Assembly (NCBI GenBank): GCA_028023455.1
Contig: JAQFVV010006342.1
Coordinates: 641,001-705,000, forward strand
Source: Epiperipatus broadwayi
Taxonomy: Eukaryota; Onychophora; Udeonychophora; Euonychophora; Peripatidae
Length of the DNA stretch: 64,000 nucleotides
Reading direction: 5' to 3'
In this document: positions 44,951 to 58,892 of the stretch, in pieces
Numbering within the stretch: position 1 is the stretch's first letter
Layout of the letters: each line of letters begins with the position of its first letter
The notes under the pieces: generated by a model
Told to the model about the DNA's origin: nothing
Database searches by the model: none
What the model saw: the letters and a program-made list of their open reading frames with translations, nothing else
Made by a program: the position numbers and the translations under genes

Positions 44951-47900
44951 ATATATATATATTGTGCCCTTTTCTATAGGTCGGTAATAATTCATAACAG
45001 TTAATTACTAAATTTTAAATTTAAAATATGTTCTTTTAATACATTAATTGTATTAAGTCAATTATATCTTTAAAGTACAATTTGAGACTAAAGCAAGTAT
45101 GTAGTATATAAAATTATAGCGAATTATTTAAAAAATGGTTATGTAAAGCTTAAAATATTGTTTCATATGGTTGTAAAAGCTGGCCATATTAAATAACACA
45201 GCTGTGAATAATTAAAAGTATATTTAATAAATTCGATTTTAATAGTTTAAAATGTATAATTTAATAAATACAGTGTTTAAATTTATAAAGTCATATTTAA
45301 TAAGCAAAAATTAATATCGTACATTTTATATGGTGAGAATTGTATTTAATTCTATATTTTCTAAATTATTCTTCCAAATTTTTATAATTATTTTATATAA
45401 TATAATAAGTGTATCAATTTTATTAGTCTAGGCAGAGAAATAGATTGAAAATCGTCTGTCAAAGTTATTAATCACGTAACTTTTAATGTATACTATCACA
45501 CACACGCTTGTTTGAAATAATAACAAAGTTTAAAATATTTTAAGTTATATTATAGAATTGGATAGAATTATTGCCTATCATAAAAGTAAATAGTATTAAA
45601 CATTAAGTTGACTACCGTATGTAATGTTTTAAGTAATGTAATAAAGACGAATACAGATATATAAAAATTAAATATTTTATTTAAATAAAAATAGATAAAC
45701 TGAATATTAAGAAATGGAATAAGTTATTAAATGTTATTTTAAAAGTTATTTTAAATGTTTAAATAGTTTTAATAAAATAATAATTTATTTAAAAGTGGTA
45801 TTTTAAATAATATTTTACGTTCATTACGTCACGATTTCTAATTTTGAAATTTAATTCTACTATAAACTAAAAATATGTAAATTTGTTCTCAAGCTAAAGT
45901 AAGAACTAACCAATAGAAATAGGTATTCTTACAGACTATAAATATCATAGTAACTAAGTTATCAGGGGAGATTAATAATATATTGAAACCGGAGAAAGTC
46001 AATTTTTTTTTTGGTACTTTCTTATCGTTTATTTTGCAAAAACTAATTGATAATTTTAAAGTGTTTTTGCAAAAGAAAGTTTTAGAAAAAAATTATATAT
46101 TTAGAAACTTTGTGGAGATGATTTTCTAATTTTTTAAAGTACTTACCAGTCGTATTTTATCTAAAAGTTTAACCTAAACTACGCAATAAAAAATGGATAT
46201 ACTACGAAATAAAATGGATATAAATTGTAATACTGAAAAAATGTTTGGAATATTTATTGATACAGCTTTATTTATGCATAACCAGAGAACTTTTTTGGTA
46301 CATAAAAAAAAAACCATAGCACGGACATCATACGGAGTCTAATGAAAAAATTGGAGATGCATTATTATTTATAAGCCTATCCAAGATTTATTTTTTAAAT
46401 AGTAATAAGACAATTGTATATTGCATGAATTATTTTATATAATATTATATCAAAAGGAGTAAAATGTTATATCCTTTCTGAAGGTAACATTTTTTTTATT
46501 TATTTTTAAAAGTGATATATAAAAATACTAAACGAAAGTTTAAATGTATTAAGAAGAAAACTTATATAAAAAAGTGAACATATAATTGAATAAAAGATGG
46601 ATCCATGGAAATACAAATAGTACTTAAAAGTTCATCGAATATTTTTAAAGTTAAATTAGATGAATTGATGCATCAGATACGCAGAGAATATTGGTAGAGA
46701 AGATTAAGAAGCTTCACGGGATTAAGTAATATTATGATTTAATAATTATCATCTTAAATACTAAAACCAAGGATTATTTTCTATAAATTTTACTAAATGG
46801 ATTAATAATTATTTTATTTTAAACTTTAACGCGCTTAGAGGAGAATATTTTTAAAAAACTCTAGAGAAAATGATAAACATTTTGGACTTATCAGGAACTA
46901 TCGTCAAGAAAATATGTAATTATAGTTTTGATTTCTTTTATTTTGTTAACCTAGTTTAAATCTAAATTTTTATATAAGATTAGGAAAAACATAAAAACAT
47001 TAATTTATTAATATTAAAATTTTATAATATAACAATCTAATAATTTAGCTAAAAATATTTTAATATAAAGTGTATGGGTATGAATTTTTTTTTTATATCT
47101 AAAATGCTCAAGTGGATAAAGGAAGCCTACTGAACACGATGACTAGATAAAAGTTATTGGTAATAATAATAACTATTGATAATTTATAATGTATATATTT
47201 TTTTTGTTTTCTTTAGATCATCCATAAATTGGAAGAATGAAGTGTAAAAGTTTTTTTTTTTTTTTTACTTATAAATGTAAACGCATTTTTATACAACATT
47301 TTAAAAAACATTATGAGATAGGATTGGTTTGAAAATATGCATACGACGATTTTTTTATTTTTTTTATTTAGTGATATAATCCAACATAACAAATAATTAT
47401 GTGATTCTTTTAAAATTTTCATGTCATTGGATATTCAAATATTGTCTAAGTAGATTGTATATGATTAAACATACAGAGCAATGAAGTAAGCAACTTTTCT
47501 TATGGGATAGTAAGATTGTTTAACTATTAATGAATTTTATTTATTGTTTTGTAAATGCAGATAGTTATTTATCGATGTAAGATGTAGAAAAATCTTGAGA
47601 AATAATGTTGAGATAGTGGCTTGGAAGTACTATAGTGAACAGGAAACCAAGATGATGTTTTAAAAAATAGGATGTTATAAGGAATGGAAATAATATTTAG
47701 TTTTTATGTGGTTATCAGCATAGTTAACATAGCCCTATGACTGATACACATTTTATTGGACAGTGTTTATATTTCTTTAAATATTTGATGTTCTAATAAA
47801 GCTGAAGAAATAGCTTTAACATCGTCCCTGTACTAGAGGATATTAGGCAGGTAAATGCCATACCTCTTTGCACTGTGCCATGATTTTGAGATATGTTAAG

Positions 47901-49980
47901 AGTAATACTCTAGCTTTCTTCCTTAATCCTATGCATCTGTTTTCGCTATCTTTATTTCATGTAACTGCATCGTTTGGTAAGATATTTTAAAAGAAATGAT
48001 AAATAATTTAGAACTTATGTTATGCTATCGTTTTTGGATAAGATTAGTTTATTTGCTTATAAGGAGCAGAATATTATAACTTAAAATTGAAGATCCAAAG
48101 TATCCTAAGGAAAGAAAAGAATCATAGAATATATTTTGAATTTCATTTCGGAAATGAAATATAAATTTTTTTTAAATAGGGTATCTAAACAAAGATATTT
48201 TCTTTAAAGTGATAATAATTTTAAAAGCTTTAGTATTATTTTTTTTAAGAGAAAATAAGTATTGCATATTTTAAAATACAATAGTACAAAGTAAATTATG
48301 TAAACAATATGCATAGTATATTTTTTGTTTATTGATTAACAGAAATATATTAATGATTACACTTATATCATACTAAAGTAAGGCTTAAAGAAGAATAGAT
48401 TATGATTAGTAAACATTGTGTAATAAATACTAAAATCTAGTATTGAATTTTGGATAATATTTTGTGTAACATCTTTGACTTTGCAAGATTAAAATTTTTT
48501 TTTTAATGTTTTGAGAAGTCCATACTCATTATAAAATTTTGTTTTCTATAGAATGTTTTTTAAGTATGAATTTTTAAAATAAGATAGTTTAATAATATTA
48601 AGGATAAAATGCTGTTGCTAATAAAGTAGATAAATATACTTGTAATAAGTTAACCATAATGAGAAACCAAATAGTAACATTTTTTTTATTAAAATTTTGT
48701 CCTAAATTTAAATAAAGATATAATTGAAATATAAATTATTTTTTATAACCCGGTAGATCAAACTGTAAAGTAAAAAGGTTAAGGATATCCACTGTAAATA
48801 ATGTAAATAAATTGTTTATTTATTTGTTGTTAATAATAAACTTTGTTAAATTTTGTTATTTCAAAAATTTTGTGTCCGAGTTATTTATTTCTCCACACCG
48901 CTGCATGAAATCACGATATATGCATAATAATCGAAACAAATATATAATTTTGCACAAAAAGATAAATAGAGAATTATTTAAGAATTTAAATATTTTATTG
49001 GTATTCATTATAATTAAATAATCATAATCTTACATTATTTTATTAGTCATAAATCAGTTATCACAATATTATATTAAATTATATGCTGTCAGTTGCCACA
49101 CATATTTTGTTTGTCAGATTATTAAAATGCTACCACGTATTTATTTATTATATTCATGAAGATAAAAGATTATATAAAATTATTTTATTATTTTATTATG
49201 GTAATAAAAAATATAACGAAAAGAAAAGATATCCAGTAGTAATTAAACAATGAAGAATATTATTATTATTTATTATTAGTTTAAGTGTAGTAGATTATGA
49301 CATAAAATCCCTTCTCATATTTTACTACCGTATTTTTAAATTAACTTAGAATAAACTTTATGAACCTGAGATTATTTTATTGAGCTAGATTATTATTAAA
49401 TAGAAGATTAAGATTTAATTATTAGTTTAATCTTAGTGAGTAGAAGTTAATAAAGTCGTAATAATACTGTGAATTTGTTATTTGAAATAGTAATAAGGGG
49501 GGGATAGTGTTCTTATGCCATTGAGGTAGTATCCTGTAGGATATTGGCTCAATGTAATCTATCTTGTCACCCGTATTTTCACTTCAAGTCTCATGAAAAT
49601 ATTAAATATTTATTTAATTTATTTTTATAAACTGAACCTTATTCGTATTTAAAATTTGAGCTAGTGAAACATTTTAATTTTAATGCTGAATATTTTATTT
49701 ATTAACTATTAACTGAGCTAGAATCTATTTTATTTTATACCATATATTATCTGGAAGTGAGGATGCACGAGAGCAAGGTCAGAATATATATTGTGACAAT
49801 GTAAAATCATCCAGTGATAAACTCATGTGAAATCACAAAGAACCCATAGAGTTCAAAATAATTAAAAATTTTACTAAGTAATTATAAGAAATAAGTAAAT
49901 AAAAAATAGGTTCAAAAATTAAACAAAAATTACTCTACTGTTGATAGTTACATTTGGTTATATAGTTAATAAGCTGAGTC
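44951..49980. other. Very AT-rich 5-kb stretch without recognisable features
   Basis: Read on both strands I find no retroelement motifs, no tRNA boxes and no open frame of note. The open frames at 47213-47422 and 48812-49021 are low-complexity. A G7 run lies at 49498-49504. It may be genuine intergenic or intronic DNA. Confidence 0.5.
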
Positions 49981-50932
49981 AAGTATCATCATCATTTCTG
50001 ATCTTTGTCAATCCACTGTAGGATGAAGATATGTCCAAGTTTAATCCAGTTTCTCTAATTTATATCTTCTCCACACAAACAATATTCCTTATTAGTCTTT
50101 TCTTAAGTCTTTTATAATATCTTGAAATCCAGTTTAAAACTTCAACTATCCATCTATTATATATCTTCTAATAAAAACTCCAGTCCAGTTCCATTTCAAT
50201 CTTTTAATTCTTTCAGTGATATCATTGATACCTGTTTGTTTTCTCATTCAAATATTTTACTTTCAATTTCTTTCTGTTATTTCAAGCATGCATATCTCTG
50301 TACTTCACTGAGTAGTGTGAAGTATCTGAACTCCTATTAAGTGTCCAAGTCTCAGATCAATGAGTAAAAACTAATAAAATATGAATATCAAAATCTTCAC
50401 ATTTCCTTTTAATATTAAATTATTTTTAAAAACTTAATCCATTATTGATCCAATATGTTTCCACATAATTAATATATTTGAAATTATTAATTCATAATTA
50501 CTGATTATCTCTTTTTTTTTATAGAAAATTCGTTGAATACTACTTTAGAATTATCTTCAGTCCTAAATCTTGCAACATTTCAGGAAACTCTAACTATATC
50601 ATCTGCAAAATCGAGATGACTTAAATAATCTCCGTGCATTTTTATTCATTTAGTTTCCTATTTTAATCCAGAAACAGTTCTTATACAACTGTTTTAAATT
50701 TTTTGGAAGCTTCAAAATCACCCTCGATACACCCTTCTCTATGTTAATATTTTTGTTATCACTGTGTAATCTATCCCTACATTGCATTTTTTGTCATATT
50801 CTTCAATCAGAATATGACAATATGCTAGCCTATATCTTGATGATCCAAAGTTTTAATCATTGCGAACATGTTCATAAAATTAAATGCCTTTTCACAATCT
50901 CAAATTCAAAGGATAATTACAATTCATATTCA

Positions 50933-51120
50933 CAGTGGCAAAACTCTCCACACTGTAGCACCACTCAGTACAAGCCAGAGTAATCAATGGATGCATGAAT
51001 GTTTGTGCATAAAATTCTATCAGCCTACTCATCCAATATCCCCAAACTAGTTTCTAGTTTGTGGATTTCATCAGTAAGGATTCTTGGATCTGAGGGCATG
51101 TGATGTTTGATGGTTAAATT
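50933..51120 (-). mobile_element. Inserted 188-bp hammerhead-bearing repeat (family A)
   Basis: It interrupts the RTE copy between 'TTCATATTCA' and 'TATACTCATT', which are contiguous in the intact RTE (near 15113-15126). This defines both ends and suggests a short decayed target duplication. On the minus strand (51089-51031): helix I strand ATCCAA-GA-ATCCTTA, CTGATGA (51074-51068), degraded helix II, GAAAC, TA, GTT, then TGGGGAT-A-TTGGAT. The two outer strands pair over 7 plus 6 bp around an internal loop. 10.1/11.1 is A-A rather than G-C, as in all family A copies. This gives the clearest minimal unit of the family. Confidence 0.7.
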
Positions 51121-51393
51121 TATACTCATTAGATTTTTTTTATAACTTCACTTAATATTTGGATGTGATTGATTATGCTAAAATCACTTTTGAATCCAAT
51201 TTGTTTGGTTTGTTTGGCTCCAAGGTTCATTAATAACAAATTGTGGTTATCTTAGTAAAGATTTGGCTTAAAACTGATAGAAGATTAATAATTCTGTATT
51301 TTTAATATCTTCTTTATTATTTTTCTTTAATAACAGTATAACTACTACAATCTTTCAATCATTTGATTCAATTTCATCATCTAGACATTTGGT

Positions 51394-53078
51394 CAGCTGT
51401 GAAACTACCAAATTGCAAAGAAAGGCAATGGCTGCAGGCCCAGACAGTCCAGACCCACAAACTTGAAAATCTATAGCAAAGCAATCAAAGTATATTCACA
51501 TGAAAACAATTCTAAAACATTTAACATTGCGTTTATTTGTATACTTTAAAGAAGATAAAGACAAAAGTTAACTATGCTTTGAAAATAGTACAAAAATGTG
51601 ATCTTGCCTTAGATGAAGTTACATCCGTATTAGATCATGTATATAAAAATTTAAATAATTTCAGAAGCTCATATGAAAAAATAAAATTAGAAGTTAAAGA
51701 ACTAATAGAAAATGGGGATAGATATTGTTTTTCAAGTTAACAGACAAAAAATGATAACACTTCAATAAATTGAGCACTGATTATTGCCTTAATAATGAGG
51801 AACAGTTATTTTGAGTTAATATCTTTTATAGTGTAAGATGCACCTGGCCTTGCAAAGACTCATGGCTTTTTTTAATTGGTTGCTTTAATAATTTTTTTAA
51901 GATTTAATGTAAATTAAACAAAAGATTTTAAATATGAGAATTGTACACAAGTCTGGGAGACTGTCGTTATGATGAAATTCAAAAACTCAGGCCTTTCAAC
52001 CCATTGTTTTTGTAATAATTGGTTGCTTTAACAATTTTTTTTAAAGATTTAATGTAAATATATTTTTTATTAAATATTACTAATGTATAAAGGTTCATTA
52101 CACTTTAAATTAAACTTTGCTAAATATGTCATTCATCTGATCAATATTAGGGAATTGACAGACTATAAAATCATGCAGTGCTTTAACACCGAATTACGAA
52201 GTGATGTTTGTGGCTGTTTCTGTGGATGGCTGGGAACTTTTACCATGAAATATCTACTATATTTCTGTAATTAAAAGCACTCGTACTGATTTTCTCCCCA
52301 TAATTTTTTATTTAATGGTGAATTACTTCCTTTACATAAATATGGTGGTTATAAATTTGACATTGGACAAACATTAATACATTCACCAATCAGACAACAG
52401 AGAAAATATAGATTTTAGATATAAGGTAGATAATGAAACCATGGAAATTTTAAAGTGTTTTGTAAGAATGCAGACAGTAAAGCACTATTTTAGTTTTTTT
52501 AGAACTTAAGAAAATTATCACTATGACAGATGCTGATGTGTTAAACAATTGCTCAAATCTTCAGAACAGCTTGCTAGACAATTAAATTTAAGTGATTTCT
52601 TTATTAAAAGAGGATCTAACAGAAAAAATAAAGATTAATAATTTTTCAGACTTGTTAATTACTAAATACAGTTGTTTGGAAAGTGAATTTAATGAAATAT
52701 ATACCATTTTGTTATTTTTACACTTCCAGTAACTGTAGATAGCATTGAGAGGTCTTTTAATAAATTAATAATAATAAAAGATTACAAAAAAATTCAATTG
52801 GCCAAACCAAGTTTGAAGAACTTGCAATGTTAGTTATTAAGCAGAAGGAAGCATCTAAAATGAACTTAAAAGAACTAATTAGTGATTTTGCAAATGCAAA
52901 GGTTGGGAAGAAAGATTTTTAAAGTGAGTACCTTTATTAAATTACCTTATATGATATTTATAATATAAAATAAATAAATAAAAATTTGTGAATACATGAA
53001 AAATCAAAATTCCAAATTTTAAAATAAGACCCTTTTTGAATTTTTGCTTTCGGACCAATTTTTCCAGTTACATCACTG
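51394..53078 (+). mobile_element. hAT transposon with TIRs and 8-bp target duplication
   Basis: The ends CAGCTGTGAAACTACC (51394) and, reversed, CAGTGATGTAACTGG (ending 53078) are imperfect inverted repeats. Flanks CATTTGGT (51386-51393) and CATTTGAT (53079-53086) match 7 of 8, and the same site reads 'gacatttggtatat' uninterrupted in the intact RTE at about 15387. An 8-bp duplication and CA-G ends are hAT hallmarks. Confidence 0.85.
51537..52920 (+). pseudogene. hAT transposase remnant (ZMYM1-like dimerisation domain)
   Basis: The first piece (51537-51740) resembles the 'Y..I...L..A...S......L.....LR..F..I..EA' region of hAT transposases. The C-terminal piece (about 52725-52920) reads 'VTVDSIERSFNKL', then after a frame change 'FEELAMLVIKQKEASKMNLKELI' and 'DFANAKVGKKDF'. 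This is the hAT C-terminal dimerisation domain (usual VTVASAERSFSKL), as in transposase-derived ZMYM1-like proteins. Between them lie multiple stops and low-complexity DNA. No DDE residues can be placed. It is inactive. Confidence 0.75.
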
Positions 53079-54719
53079 CATTTGATATACTGTTTTACCA
53101 ATAGTTTATGTTTTTTTACAACTTTCTTTTAAGATATCAATACTCTATCATTTTCTAAAGCTTTTCCTTTCTTCATAGATTTAATTGGATGTCTCATCTT
53201 TTCATTTAAAAAACTTGGCAATTTAGAGGCAATAACTTTAGAGCTTATTTTGTTTTCTTATTCTTTATTACTATCTTTGCAGAATTCTTGCATGTTTCAT
53301 GATGTCACCTCTTCTTTTAATAAGTTTTATCTTTTTTTTATTGTTGAACTAACTTTTTTTTTTAATACCAAGATGTTTTATACTTTTGAAATTCCCTTGT
53401 CAATTCACAGTTATATTATATTATTATCTTTTGTTTGTTACACTTTACAGAACTCCAGCTATTTAATTCTTGATAATGAATCATTTATAAATATTTTAAT
53501 ATTCCTTCTTTTTCTTAAATATATTTTGTCTCAGTTGCAAATGCTTGGTAAATTGATACTTTTGTGTAGCAATTCTTAATATAGTATGGTTATCTTCTTA
53601 TTGATCTTAATTAAATTTAAATCTTCTTCAAAATTTGTCAACTCTTTAAAAATGATTAGAAAGTTCTAATTTAAATTCTTAGTAGCGTTTCTGAAAATTA
53701 AAAATATCAATTGTTAATACTGTTTTTTTTTAAATAATTTTCCTCGCTATAGTTTTGCATTAATGTCTATCTTGCATATAACTAATTAATAATCATTTCT
53801 TATGATGAATCTATAAAAAACATTATAATCCTGAAATATATTTTTTTCTGATAGTGAAAATATAATTCATTTCTGCAATACTACCATTTGAATGTTTCTA
53901 TGTCCATTTAACATTTTTCATTAAAAAAAAATCATAATACTAAGTGATTCTTTTTCTTAAAATTTCATAAATCTATGTTCCCTCTCTTCAATGATACCAT
54001 GGCCAAATTTTCTCATAGCACTTTTATATTTCTATAATTTTCAAATATTAGCATTATAAGTTTTCATCATAATTTTAAAATATTGTTTAGTGTAATCACA
54101 AACATTTTGTACATCTTTATAAAAATCCTCTACTTCTTTATGAGAATGAGAATTTATTAGAAAATACACTTGAATTACCAATATTTGGCATCTTCGATTA
54201 AATGGAATAACTAATCTTGCCCATTGTTCCAGTTTTTACTTATAATGAATCCCACTCCATTTATGCTTCACCTTTTTTTCTAATTTCACAAAGTTCAACA
54301 GTATACCATTTAATATTGGAGAGTTCTTTCTTTCCTTTACTTGAATGTAATTTGCAATTATAAGTAACCAAGTAAAAGATCATTATCAAATAAATGGCAG
54401 CCTTTGTCCATAATTAGGATATTTTTAACTCAACTGGTGACTTTACAGACTCCTGGAAAGAAAGAACATAATTTATTTTTGTTTCTCCATTAAAGAAACA
54501 TTAGCTATTTTAGTTAAGAACTATCAGGTAACTGAAAGGTAAGAGCATGGTGTTTCTTGGTTTTAAACAGATGATACATGTTGAAAAGCAGCTCATCCAT
54601 GTTGCAATGACAAGAACTTATGGAATGGACATTAGGAATTTGTCCTGCTTGGCTTCTTTAAGGGCTCAAAGAGAACTGAAAGGTTCTTCTTTCAGTTCAC
54701 AGAAAACTTCTTTCTGAAG

Positions 54720-55690
54720 TCAAGACAAATATTAGTGAATTCAAATTCAAAATGAATAACATGTTTGTAAAAATTAAAGTCTTTAAATTAATCAATACAT
54801 GATTTGTTTTATGAAAATGCATATAAGATTTAATATGTACACATATTACAATTTAAGATCTTACGAAATTTAGTGTAGATTTATATTTTTATTTTCTTAA
54901 CCTGGAAATGTTCTATTTTTTAAAAAAAAATTTTGAAGTAAAATGAAAAAAGTAAATTTATATTTAAGAAAATTAAATATTAAATTCAAGAACTAATATA
55001 TTAAAATACTGATTTATGCTTTTTAAAAAAGAATTAAAAAAGATATTCTGAAAAATTCAGTTCACATTTAATTAACTTAAAAACAAAAAAAGTATATAGT
55101 AATTTTAAAAAGTATATGTCTGATTATATAAGTAACAGATTATAAATAGACACTAAGAAAACAGAAAAACAACTTATTCTTAGCATTAAAGAAAACAACC
55201 TTTAATAAACAAGAGTAGAGGCTTGAGGATCAGAAAAATGTTTTGGTCAGACTTCAGGAAAGTTTTATATATATATATTGTAACCATCTGGGTTACATGG
55301 CACACAACAACATAATTGTTGATGTTCATATATATATATAAAGTATAGGAAAAGTAAAAATAAACATAGACAAATTTTTGTACATATTTTTCTACATTTC
55401 CTGAAATAAAAATAATAAATAAAGAGTTAAATAACTCTGAATTTAAAACAAAATTTTATTATAAATTAAAAAATTTAAAAAGGTCTAAATAAATATTAAT
55501 ATTGTATTATTATTCTGATTTTTAATTTAAAAACATGCATAGTATTTTTGAAATCTTTTAATTAATGCTTGTATACATTTCTATTATCTATTTTTTAAAA
55601 TCTTTGATAAGCTCTCCAAATGTAGCTTTTTAATTAAAAGTGCTTTTGCAGAAATTAAAATTGTTTTTAATCAAGACAGATTGAAAACAA
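54720..55690. other. AT-rich non-coding DNA
   Basis: A short imperfect hairpin ('gtaacc...ggttac') lies between TA runs at 55270-55340. Otherwise nothing. Confidence 0.45.
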
Positions 55691-56400
55691 TTACTGTGTT
55701 TTTATTACCTCAAAAATAAAAAGGATTAGAAAGATTGAAAACAGTCTGCAATGTGTTTTATCACCCCGAATGATTCTATAAAAGGGCTGTTAAATATATC
55801 AGTTCAGTTTGGCTTGTAGTTTCTGTAAGAGCTGGTCAGAAGAGTCTGGTTTTAATATTTTGAGAAGCAGTGGCCACATTGGCCAGTTGCAATGTCTGGG
55901 TAGTAATTTTTGAAAAGACAGTTGGCTAAAATAGTTTGGCTAAAATGTTTGTAGGAGTTAACTGCAGTTAGTTGATAACTGTAACAAAGAATGGCCACAG
56001 TAAAACTAATTGCAGAGATGACTGGCAGAAGTACACAGAAAACTACCATGAGGATGTAAGAATGCAAGAAAGCAGCTGCTCTACAGTTCACTAGTGGAGT
56101 TTGAATTCATATGGAGGAAAGTGTCAATATTCTTTGTAATTCATAGCTACAAATGTGTTCTGAGAAAACCACTACCTTTCTTGAACCAATCCTAGCCAGA
56201 AGGGAACTGATCAATGCCAACAAACATACCTAAATTATACCTTTCTGATTACAACAATCCTGGATTATACCTGTCTCACCAAGACCAATGTCTCACCAAG
56301 ACCAACTTACAATGAGAAGCACAGATAAATGTATACAATGAGGTGTAGCATTGTACATAATGAGAATGAAATTTCAAATAAATTTCTTTGATAAAAATGA
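55690..56400 (+). promoter_or_regulatory. LTR-like promoter block
   Basis: Within a GC-richer 600-bp island, CTATAAAAGGGC (55776) is a strong TATA box, followed 25 bp on by a TCAGTTCAG-like start site, and AATAAA lies at 56387. This order (TATA, start, polyadenylation signal) is that of an LTR, but LTR ends and internal genes are not visible. The minus-strand frame 56091-55852 in the same island has no family features. Confidence 0.4.
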
Positions 56401-57330
56401 CATTTAAAAATCTGTATATTCTAAAGGATAAAAATAATAATTTTGTTTGAAATGAATTAAAATCTAAAAGTAATTATGGATTCATGGACAATTTATTCTG
56501 AAAAAGAGGACTTCAAAAATCTTTTTTAGATTAATTTAAAGATGTAATTAATTAATTGAGAGTAACCTGTCATAAAAAAACTTTTGAGTTACCTATCAAA
56601 AAAATTGACTTTTAAAATAAAAAAGAAAAAGAAAATACTTTTATTGATTGAAAAAAGACTAATAATATTAATTCTTATCCATATGTTCATAAATGTACAT
56701 GTATATGTGCATTTTATGTATAGTTTTCAAATGGAATTAATTACAAAATTTATTTTTAACAATTTTATTATTTTGATAAATTCAAACATATTCACTTTAT
56801 ATTAACCACATGTCTGTGTGATGTCTGGTTTTAAAGGAACATATATGTAAATCAATGTAATAACTTGAATTTTGTAAATCACATATATGTAAATCACAAT
56901 GTGATAATTTGTTATTATGTATGTTAATCAAAATCAGAAGGTTCAATTGACATGCATAGCCTTATTCTAGATCTTAATATCATTTTTATTGTTAATAAAA
57001 TTGTTTTCAATTATTAAAATTATTCCAGTGGTTCTAAATATTTTTAGAATATCTGTCTCCATCATTTCTTAGTCACATACAGTAATAGAGGTGCTTTGGG
57101 GCACCCACAGATGATCAATCATCATCCTTATTGGAACAAAATAGAATACTCTTTAAAGCCCACACACTACATTTTATTTTAGTCTTATTAGAAGTTAAGT
57201 TTATAGTTGGCCAGTACAAGTGGCCAGAGCATTGATGATGATCAGCATGTTTTAATGTCCCAGCATTATTGTTTTTATGATTATGTATTTTGATTAATGA
57301 GCTCTAAGTTGGTGCATCCAAATTAATGTT
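56400..57330. other. AT-rich non-coding DNA
   Basis: A direct repeat 'acatatatgtaaatca' occurs at about 56840 and 56881. No gene. Confidence 0.45.
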
Positions 57331-57334
57331 AAAA

Positions 57335-57480
57335 TAATTGCACCAAGATGGCAATGGCTCAATAGTTGTCCTGGTCTGCAGAAGACCCATTTCCAAACCA
57401 GTCACCAGATAGGCTGTTGATTTATATTTTTTATTGTTCAAATCCAGTCACCAGTTTGACTGTTGATTCATGATGATGAA
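57335..57480 (+). repeat. tRNA-like SINE fragment (weak)
   Basis: A-box-like 'ATGGCTCAATAGTTG' (57354) and anticodon-arm-like 'CTGGTCTGCAGAAGACC' (57370) are followed by two B-box-like 'AAACCAGTCACCAG / AAATCCAGTCACCAG' repeats. No poly(A). A degraded tRNA-derived SINE is the best guess. Confidence 0.35.
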
Positions 57481-58590
57481 TGGTTATTACTTTTGAGTGA
57501 GTATTACTTAGTACTTATAATTATTTATACTTATTGATAGTGCTAGTGGATTTAATGAAACTTATAGTTACTCTAAGGAGTAGCTGGCTGATCTCACAGA
57601 GATCTTTTTGTCTCATTGCTTATGCTCTTTAATATATAAAATTGCTTATATATATTTTTTGATGTTAAACATTTCTTTGATATCTTATTTAAATTTTATA
57701 TATTTTATTAAATTTCATTATTTGAAATATCTTATTGAACTGGGTTTGATGATGATATATACCATCATCTCAGGTATGACCATCTTCCACCCTGATATCC
57801 ATACCATTACAATATATATATTGTAGACTTTGGTTTTGACCAAAGCTCCATTAAATTTAAGCTGAGTTACTTGTGGCAGTGTTTATTAAAATTTTCCTTA
57901 TAAAATGTATTTATGGTAATATATAAGCTATTTATAGGTGCTAAGTTCAAATCAAAATCAAAATTCGAATAGGTTTACGTAAATTACTTAGTATACAAAC
58001 AAAATTCATTCATAAAGTCGTGTAAACAGAGAATATTTTATTTTGATGTCAGTTTAGTAAAGTTATATTAAATCAGAAACAGTCATAGTTGAGAATTTAT
58101 TTGTTAAAAATATTTTACAAATTATTATTAATAGTTTAGAGATTGAAAAAGAAAGAAGGGGGGTTAGAATTTATAAAGTTAACTTCTTGAAAAGGACGAG
58201 TAAAAATCGTATCTTTATAAAAGTGAATTATAACGCTATAATTTATTAAAAGCAAATTGTCTAAGAAAAGATCAAGAATCGATAAAAGTATTAAGCAATT
58301 GGTTCAGATAGAATTTTATAAGTGTGTATAAGTGCATTTATGTAGAATAGATTAGAAAATTTTAATTATAGAATTAATTAATAATCAATAAAAATAGTGC
58401 ATGGTCTGGGTGGAAAGCTCTTTTAGAGAATTATTATTTTCTTTCAATATCTCATACATAGCAGCCAAATCCCATTCAAAATTATGGGTTTAAAGTTAGG
58501 TTGCTATGCATTATTTATTTATTTTATTAAAAATAATCATTTGTATTCTTTCAGGGGGATTTCCATGAGCGGGAAAATTTTTAACAGAAC
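57480..58590. other. AT-rich non-coding DNA
   Basis: No gene. A short open frame at 57608-57826 is Ile/Phe-rich without motifs. Confidence 0.45.
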
Positions 58591-58592
58591 CA

Positions 58593-58890
58593 TGTGACGT
58601 CCGTAAAAGTATGAATAAATAATTTGTAAAACAATAGCAATCAACCAGTCAAAATTTAGATATAATTAGATTGGCAAGTAGATCATTCAGGAATTGAGGG
58701 AGGGGTGCAGACAGTATAAAAACTCAACCCATCCTTAAGGAGGGGCTCTCTTCATCATTAGTCTATCTAGAGGAACCTCTTCAAGTTAAATAATCTTTTT
58801 TATATACTAAAAATTACATTTTTTCACCGTTTTCTGTTTCTTTTCTGAATGAGAAACTTAGTCAAAATTATTAATATTGTAAGACATGAT
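58593..58890 (+). promoter_or_regulatory. LTR-like promoter with TATA box
   Basis: TGTGACGTCCGTAAAAG (58593) resembles LTR starts. AGTATAAAAACTC (58716) is a good TATA box, with a CATCATTAGT-type start about 30-35 bp further on. The downstream frame 58893-59195 (100 residues) begins directly after and could be a gag start, but shows no recognisable gag motif. No 3' LTR was found. Confidence 0.4.
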
Positions 58891-58892
58891 TA

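Larger units (their letters stand above)
49985..54715 (-). mobile_element. RTE LINE copy 3, near full length but decayed, with two insertions
   Basis: It runs from the GATGAT-type tail (49986) to the 5' UTR (54540-54715, 'ATGGAATGGACATTAGGAATTTG', also present at 17211-17232). Fragments of RT (50010-51393 and 53087-53700) and endonuclease (53850-54420) follow the same order as the element at 14-17 kb. Removing a 188-bp insert (50933-51120) and a hAT element (51394-53078) restores colinearity. Stops and indels are everywhere, so it is old and older than both insertions. Confidence 0.85.

Noticed and set aside
55852-56091. Minus-strand 79-codon frame with hydrophobic segments as a membrane protein
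   Set aside because: It lies inside an LTR-like, repeat-like island on the opposite strand, with no family resemblance.
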